Positions 60,895 to 64,000 of a stretch of 64,000 nucleotides of DNA are shown here, piece after piece (position 1 is the first letter of the stretch; every line of letters starts with the position of its first letter). The notes below the pieces were generated by a model. The model saw only the letters and a program-made list of their open reading frames with translations, was not told the DNA's origin and ran no database searches. Source of the DNA: JBDHWG01 sp046328525 (GTDB taxonomy: Bacteria > Chloroflexota > Anaerolineae > Epilineales > JAHCIE01); assembly GCA_046328525.1 (NCBI GenBank), contig JAXLWK010000003.1, forward strand, positions 1,178,001 through 1,242,000, in the 5' to 3' direction. Made by a program: the position numbers and the translations under genes.

Positions 60895-61173
60895 TTACAG
60901 TTTGTTGGAATGCTGGAAAACCTGCATCAGCTCGCCCAGGACACGCTCGCGCTCTTGCGCGTCGTCGCCGCGAATGGCCGTGGTCACGCAGGTGTTGAGG
61001 TGGCTGCCCAGGATGAGCGCGTTGACCCGCTCGAGGGCGCGGGCCACGGCCTGCGTCTGATTGATGACGTCTATGCAGTACTGGTCTTCCTCCACCATGC
61101 GCTCGATGCCCTTGATGTGGCCCTGGATGCTGCGCAGGCGGTTGATGACTTCGCGCTTCTGTTCCGCTTCCAT
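60895..61173 (-). CDS. csoR: Copper-sensing repressor CsoR
   Basis: A 92-residue helical repressor with the Cu(I) site C33, H58, C62, in the same spacing as characterised CsoR. NRLRSIQGHIKGIERMVEEDQYC is the family signature. The start at 61173 is chosen because GAGGAGG lies 5 bases before it and family members begin with MxxEQKxx; a longer frame from 61203 is less likely. A strong promoter with a GC-rich palindrome lies upstream. Confidence 0.9.
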   Translation of the reverse strand: MEAEQKREVINRLRSIQGHIKGIERMVEEDQYCIDVINQTQAVARALERVNALILGSHLNTCVTTAIRGDDAQERERVLGELMQVFQHSNKL

Positions 61174-61246
61174 GGCTTCCTCCTCGCTGTCCATTCCAGC
61201 CACCCGACTCGCAATGAGTCTGATACGGCGACCGCGCCGTTCTTAC

Positions 61247-61271
61247 ACCCCCACCCCCTGGGGGAGGGGGT
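61247..61271. promoter_or_regulatory. Probable CsoR operator
   Basis: ACCCCCACCCCC-T-GGGGGAGGGGGT is a near-perfect 25-base palindrome with the C-run/G-run design of CsoR operators. It covers the predicted transcript start region, 8 bases below the -10 box. Confidence 0.6.
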
Positions 61272-61279
61272 ATAGGGTC

Positions 61280-61308
61280 AGTATAGCATGAAGCCGGAGC
61301 AGTGTCAA
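61280..61308 (-). promoter_or_regulatory. Promoter of the csoR-copA-copZ operon
   Basis: On the minus strand a perfect TTGACA (61308-61303) and TATACT (61285-61280), 17 bases apart, directly followed by the palindrome. Confidence 0.8.
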
Positions 61309-61432
61309 GAGGGCGACGGTGGAGACTCGTTCACGGAGGGTGAGGAGTCGTGCGGCGTGGCATGTGGGTTGCTTCTAGTGAACCGGAGATACCCGACGGC
61401 AAACGTCCTGGCTTCACCCAGCGAGGAGCATT

Positions 61433-62446
61433 ATGGATTCACTGAGACTCACTCCACCCGTCATCGAGATGCGCGACGTCTCGAAGCAGTTCGGGCGCGC
61501 GACCGTCATAGACCACATCAGCATCTCGGTCGCGCCCGGCACGATCTACGGCTTCGTCGGCCCCAGCGGCTCCGGCAAGACGACCATCATCCGCCTTCTG
61601 ACCGGTGTCTACGGCCCGTCGGATGGGTCCGTGACGGTGCTCGGCAAAGCGCCAAGCCGATGGGGACGGCGCGAGCGCGAGAAAGTCGGCTACATGCCGC
61701 AGTCCTTTGTGTTATACCCAACCCTCAGCGCCGGCGAGAACGTGGACTTCGCGGCCAGCACGTATGGCATGGGCTGGTGGGCGCGACGCGCGCCGAAGCG
61801 CGAGCTGCTGCAATTCGTCGGCCTGTGGGACGACCGGCTCAAGCTGGCCTCGTCCATCTCCGGCGGCATGCAGCGGCGGCTCGAGCTGGTGTGTACCCTA
61901 ATCCACAACCCGGACCTGCTGTTCCTGGACGAGCCGACAGCGGGCATTGACCCGGTGCTGCGCGCCACCATCTGGGAGCACCTGGATCACCTGCGCCACC
62001 AGGGCAAGACGCTCTTCGTCACCACCCAGTACGTCACCGAAGCCGAGTACTGCGACCGCGTCGGGCTAATCAACGAGGGCCGCCTCATTGCTGACGGGAC
62101 GCCGGAGGAGCTGCGGCGGCAGGCGTTCGGCGGTCAGGTGGTCAGCCTGACCTACAGCGGCATGAACTACGACCTCCTGTCGCGGCTCGAAGCCATGCCG
62201 GAGGTGGTGGACGGGACGATTGACCGAATCTCGCGCGAAGCGGCGCAGATGGTCGTGGACGACGCAGGGACCGCGATCCCCCTGATTCTGCGGCGGCTCG
62301 AAGACGCCGGGATCGGCATGGAGCGGGTGCGCATCACGGAGGAGAAGCCACCCTTCGATGACGTATTCGTGCGCCTGATCGAGCAGGACCGCGCGCGTCC
62401 TGAAACGACGGCGGATGAGGAGGTTAGCCATGCGCGGGCTGCTTAA
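61433..62446 (+). CDS. ABC-2 exporter ATPase (drug/daunorubicin-resistance type)
   Basis: A 337-residue ATPase with Walker A GPSGSGKTT, QSFVLYPTLSAGENV, signature ISGGMQRRLELVCTL, Walker B LLFLDEPTAGIDPVL and H-loop VTTQYV. The C-terminal extension (about 90 residues) is of the DrrA-like type. AGGAG precedes the ATG. It overlaps the membrane-protein gene by 17 bases and together they would form an exporter for a drug or lipid. Confidence 0.88.
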   Translation: MDSLRLTPPVIEMRDVSKQFGRATVIDHISISVAPGTIYGFVGPSGSGKTTIIRLLTGVYGPSDGSVTVLGKAPSRWGRREREKVGYMPQSFVLYPTLSAGENVDFAASTYGMGWWARRAPKRELLQFVGLWDDRLKLASSISGGMQRRLELVCTLIHNPDLLFLDEPTAGIDPVLRATIWEHLDHLRHQGKTLFVTTQYVTEAEYCDRVGLINEGRLIADGTPEELRRQAFGGQVVSLTYSGMNYDLLSRLEAMPEVVDGTIDRISREAAQMVVDDAGTAIPLILRRLEDAGIGMERVRITEEKPPFDDVFVRLIEQDRARPETTADEEVSHARAA

Positions 62447-64000
62447 GTTCTTCCTGCGCACCTCGGCGTTCGTCGGTAAGGAGATCCGCGAGATCATCCG
62501 CCAGCCACGCCTGGTGCTGAGCCTCATCCTGGGGCCGTTCCTCATCCTGGCCCTGTTCGGCATCGGCTATCGCAGCGCGCCGCCCGTGCTGACGACGGTC
62601 ATTGTAGTGGCGGAGGATCCGGTGCTCAGCAAGACCGTGCAGCAGTACGCGCCATCCTTTGGCGAGCAGCTCAAGGTTGCGACCGTCCTGCCCAATACCC
62701 GGCTCGCCACTCTGTTGACATCCCAGGCCGCGGGCGACACAAGCCAGCGCCAGAGCGCCGCGAATGGCCTCCTGGCGCAGTACAACGCCGATCTTGTGGC
62801 CACGTTTCCGCCGGACGCCGCCCGTACCATCGAGAGCGGCAAGGCGGCGCCGTTCGTGATGTATCACAACACCGTGGACCCGATGCGTGACCAGTACGTC
62901 GGTTGGTTCGGCAGTGTGTACACCGAAGCCATCAACCGCGTCGTGCTCATGCCCGTGGCGCAGCAGGCGCAAGGCTCGACGGGCAACCTCCAACAGGAGG
63001 TCGCCAACATTCACCAGGCCACCCAGGACACGCGGGCGGCGCTCACGGCAGGGGACCGGGCGCGGGCGGCTCAGTCGGCGCAGCAGATGGACCAGTCCTC
63101 CGGCCAGCTCGTCGCTACCCTCGGCGCGACCGTGGGTCTGCTGGCCGGTGTGCAGTCGAACCTCGGCGGCGGCTCGGTCCAGGACGCCCAAAACGCGCTG
63201 GCCGCAGCGCAACGCCTCCGCCAGCAGAGCGGCGTCGTGAGCCAGTCGCTGGCGGCGTCGAGCGGCAGCGCGTCGCCGGAGCAGCTGAACCAGCTCAGCC
63301 AGATTGAGCGCGACACGGTGGACCTGGACAAAACGCTCGCCACGTTCAACAGCATTCCGCCAGACGTACTCGCCGCGCCCTTCGTCAACAAGACCGAGAA
63401 CGTCGCCGCCATTCGTCCCGACTTTGTGAAGTTCTACGGGCCGGGTGTGCTGGCCCTGCTCCTACAGCACCTAGCTGTGACGATGGCCGCCCTCTCGATC
63501 GTGCGCGAGCGTCAGCTTGGCGCAATCGAGGTCTTCCGCGTCTCGCCCCTGTCGTCGTTCGAGACGCTGCTCGGCAAGTACGTGAGCTTCATGCTCTTCT
63601 CGCTGGTCATCGCCGCCGCCCTGGTCGCCCTACTCGTCTTCGGACTGGGAATCCCCGTCCAGGGCGGGACGTGGCCGCCGACGCCGGAGCACCTGCTGAC
63701 GCTGGCTGCGACCATCGCCGTCCTGATCGCCGCGTCCCTGGGCATCGGCTTCATCATCTCGGCCCTGTCCCAGACAGATAGCCAGGCGGTGCAACTCTCC
63801 ATGATTGTTCTGCTGGCCTCGATTTTCTTCAGCGGCTTCTTTCTGTCGCTAGACTCACTGTACGGCATCTCGCGCGTCGTCGCGTTCCTCCTGCCCGTCA
63901 CCTATGGCATCCGCGCGTTGCAGGCGCTGATGCTGCGCAGCGAGACCCCGGCGCTGCCCGACCTGCCGCGCCTCATGGCCGGCGACGTGGCCGTCTGGTC
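62430..64000 (+). CDS. ABC-2 exporter permease, partial at the window end
   Basis: At least 523 residues, open at the right edge. The first helix (VLSLILGPFLILALFGIGY) is followed by a 280-residue external domain rich in Gln/Ala/Ser with coiled-coil character, then helices from about residue 340 (VLALLLQHLAVTMAALSIVRERQLGAIEVFRVSPLSSFETLLGKYVSF). The IVRERQLGxxE motif is that of ABC-2 permeases. GAGGAGG stands before the ATG, which lies inside the ATPase gene. Confidence 0.85.
   Translation, partial: MRGLLKFFLRTSAFVGKEIREIIRQPRLVLSLILGPFLILALFGIGYRSAPPVLTTVIVVAEDPVLSKTVQQYAPSFGEQLKVATVLPNTRLATLLTSQAAGDTSQRQSAANGLLAQYNADLVATFPPDAARTIESGKAAPFVMYHNTVDPMRDQYVGWFGSVYTEAINRVVLMPVAQQAQGSTGNLQQEVANIHQATQDTRAALTAGDRARAAQSAQQMDQSSGQLVATLGATVGLLAGVQSNLGGGSVQDAQNALAAAQRLRQQSGVVSQSLAASSGSASPEQLNQLSQIERDTVDLDKTLATFNSIPPDVLAAPFVNKTENVAAIRPDFVKFYGPGVLALLLQHLAVTMAALSIVRERQLGAIEVFRVSPLSSFETLLGKYVSFMLFSLVIAAALVALLVFGLGIPVQGGTWPPTPEHLLTLAATIAVLIAASLGIGFIISALSQTDSQAVQLSMIVLLASIFFSGFFLSLDSLYGISRVVAFLLPVTYGIRALQALMLRSETPALPDLPRLMAGDVAVW

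Noticed and set aside
1..64000. tRNA and rRNA genes
   Set aside because: No cloverleaf-like or rRNA-like sequence was recognised by eye; a covariance-model scan was not possible here.

Overview
GC-rich bacterial DNA that most resembles a chromosome segment of a member of the Chloroflexota. The reasons are the very long Ala/Pro-rich linkers behind the lipobox of both ABC substrate-binding lipoproteins (24461-26407 and 44407-45579), the metX-metY-CoA-binding gene trio, UxaE- and RhaEW-type sugar genes, and several families of dispersed palindromic intergenic repeats. This assignment is inference from gene content; no rRNA or tRNA gene was seen. There is no phage, transposase or CRISPR array. 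The window is a metabolic region dominated by uptake and oxidation of plant-type sugars and sugar acids.

Layout. 1-838: end of a LivG-LivF branched-chain amino-acid ABC transporter. 1035-2462: a stand-alone MOCOS-like class V aminotransferase. 2525-7349 (mostly minus): an eroded glycan locus with a GH3 beta-glucosidase tail, an intact GH2 beta-mannosidase, an internally deleted sugar-binding-protein gene, a LacI repressor with two matching operators, and a scrap of a treY-like gene. 7350-12241 (minus): protease - MoxR ATPase - DUF58 - two von Willebrand A membrane proteins. 12338-15144 (minus): three hexose-phosphate isomerases. 15160-15830: gene-free repeat DNA. 15831-23943 (minus): a five-gene operon for an oxidative, non-phosphorylating sugar route (DUF5107/TPR protein, PQQ-type sugar dehydrogenase, galactonate-dehydratase-like enzyme, lactonase, BadF-type sugar kinase). 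Divergent from it, 24461-30551 (plus) encodes a complete Dpp/Opp-type ABC importer.

30583-41442 (plus): a small membrane protein, an AbrB/PIN toxin-antitoxin pair, a sugar-acid module (NAD epimerase/dehydrogenase, two enolase-superfamily dehydratases, a LarA-family racemase and tagaturonate epimerase UxaE), interrupted by a secreted protein that joins six FG-GAP-like repeats to a CLCA-like metalloprotease motif. 41489-48226 (minus): a BMP-type nucleoside ABC transporter with a purine/pyrimidine deaminase and an MFS exporter. 48529-51947 (plus): metX, metY, a CoA-binding protein and a CsbD-like protein. 52118-55582 (minus): dienelactone hydrolase, rhamnulose-1-phosphate aldolase and a RhaEW-like fusion whose dehydrogenase half is degenerate. 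55862-57601: a second sugar dehydrogenase. 57613-61173 (minus): the copper operon csoR-copA-copZ-rhodanese. 61433-64000: an ABC-2 exporter running off the end.

Genes are tightly packed, with many 4-base ATGA overlaps that fix starts. Convincing promoters could be read for csoR, the ABC importer, the five-gene operon, the nucleoside operon, metX, rhaEW and the FG-GAP gene. The most interesting points are the palindromic repeat that now encodes part of a signal peptide (20586-20642), the CLCA/FG-GAP protein, the degenerate RhaEW, the eroded LacI locus with paired operators, and the oxidative sugar operon facing an ABC importer across an unusually well-marked control region.
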